Positions 63,311 through 64,000 of a DNA stretch of 64,000 nt are shown here, one piece after another. How positions within the stretch are numbered: the stretch's first letter is position 1; every line of letters starts with the position of its first letter. The stretch is from contig CM033108.1 of assembly GCA_019321725.1 (NCBI GenBank), positions 20,101,799-20,165,798 on the forward strand, read 5' to 3'. Position numbers and translations under genes: made by a program. Under the pieces are notes generated by a model that worked only from the letters and a program-made list of their open reading frames with translations, was not told the DNA's origin and made no database searches. This DNA is from Paulownia fortunei (lineage: Eukaryota > Streptophyta > Magnoliopsida > Lamiales > Paulowniaceae).

Positions 63311-63549
63311 ATGTTTAATTCCAAGTATTTTCTTTTTTAAGTATGTTTTAAAATAAGATTTAATTTTTTAAAATATAATTTTTTTTTTTTTAAAATATCC
63401 TCTCAATTAAAATATTGATGTGAGCATTGTCAACTCTCAATTATAACTTTCGAGAGTAATATTATAAAAATATTTAAAACTTTAATTGTTCTACTTTTAT
63501 GTATAACTTTAAGTCCTAGTCAAATTCAATAATTAATTTTGGTGCGAAG

Positions 63550-63850
63550 CGAGTATTTCCAATTTTACATGGTTCGATAAGAACAACGTACAGTGTAGGG
63601 GAATCACTGGAATTGCTGGCGCAGCTGATCCGAGCCAATCCCAGAGGGTGCAGCAACTGCTGCGCTGTTGCAGTAATTTTGGGGCAGGAATCTCCACAAC
63701 ATGTCGCTATTTTATTGGTTCCTCTTTTTTCTTTGCCATTTTTAAGGTTTTTTTTACCTTGGTATTTAATGTTTTCTCATTGTCCTAAAAAAGAAATCCC
63801 TTGTCCTTTTTGCGAATATACTCTCTCTTTTTTATGCAGAAATTGATTTT
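63550..63850. other. GC-richer island, second copy
   Basis: Same sequence as 15,430-15,730, with the same unrecognised 77-codon frame at 63,613-63,846. Confidence 0.35.
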
Positions 63851-64000
63851 TGAAAATGAAATTTACCTTCCAATACTTCTTCATTAAACTACAGTAGATA
63901 AACAAGACATCAAGAATAGAATATATATTCCCAACATAAAATTAAATATTCTTTCATTTTTCACATATTTTCCAAAATATTGTTCACAAAATACTCCAAA

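Larger units (their letters stand above)
57342..64000. repeat. Exact 6.66-kb repeat, copy 2 (equals 9,223-15,880), continues off-window
   Basis: Begins inside (ATTTTT)n right after the gap and then matches copy 1 at offset 48,120 to the last base. All features of copy 1 recur. They are listed below at their shifted positions for completeness and should not be counted as independent elements. Confidence 0.97.

Overview
This is nuclear DNA from a flowering plant, most likely a eudicot. It is AT-rich, its genes have introns, and it is dominated by decayed plant LTR retrotransposons of both the Ty1/copia and Ty3/gypsy superfamilies. I see one apparently functional protein gene: the 5' end of an AGO4-clade ARGONAUTE (RNA-directed DNA methylation) on the minus strand at 1-1020, leaving the window at base 1. 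Almost everything else is transposon debris, short TIR elements, AT microsatellites and pseudogenes. I find no tRNA, rRNA, CRISPR or prokaryotic feature.

Layout. 1-3.6 kb: AGO exons, a probable 5'UTR intron and the promoter. 3.6-9.2 kb: AT-rich intergenic DNA with a copia-type LTR remnant. 9.2-15.9 kb: a minus-strand Ty3/gypsy (Tat-like) 5' half (LTR, PBS, gag, protease) with a 466-bp TRIM-like element nested in gag, then a diverged copy of the AGO upstream region. 15.9-21.5 kb: no genes, several TIR/MITE-like elements. 21.6-24.1 kb: a complete solo gypsy LTR. 24.8-31 kb: minus-strand copia remnant with a long gag, SIRE-like. 31.4-33.6 kb and 34.6-37.65 kb: two further, different copia remnants on the plus strand. 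38.5-43.1 kb: a gypsy element (LTR, PBS, broken RT/RNase H). 43.4-45.0 kb: a plant mobile domain (PMD) pseudogene. 46.4-47.6 kb: an intron-containing AGO4-clade PIWI pseudogene. 48.4-50.7 kb: copia PBS and LTR-like DNA. 51.0-56.5 kb: a GCCT-rich tandem block interrupted by a second copy of the gypsy LTR and leader. 57,242-57,341: a 100-N assembly gap. 57,342-64,000: an apparently base-identical copy of 9.2-15.88 kb.

What deserves attention. (i) The exact 6.66-kb repetition starts at an assembly gap inside a short microsatellite, so it is probably an assembly or scaffolding artefact and should not be counted as biology before checking. (ii) An AGO silencing gene sits near relics of AGO sequence: a PIWI pseudogene with splice sites preserved, and a diverged duplicate of its own upstream region. 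This suggests past duplication and decay at an AGO locus that has filled with transposons. (iii) One gypsy LTR family is present as three structurally different copies (solo, element-borne, internally deleted). (iv) The PMD pseudogene is nearly intact around a single nonsense codon. I see no convincing previously undescribed system. The interest lies in locus history and assembly quality.
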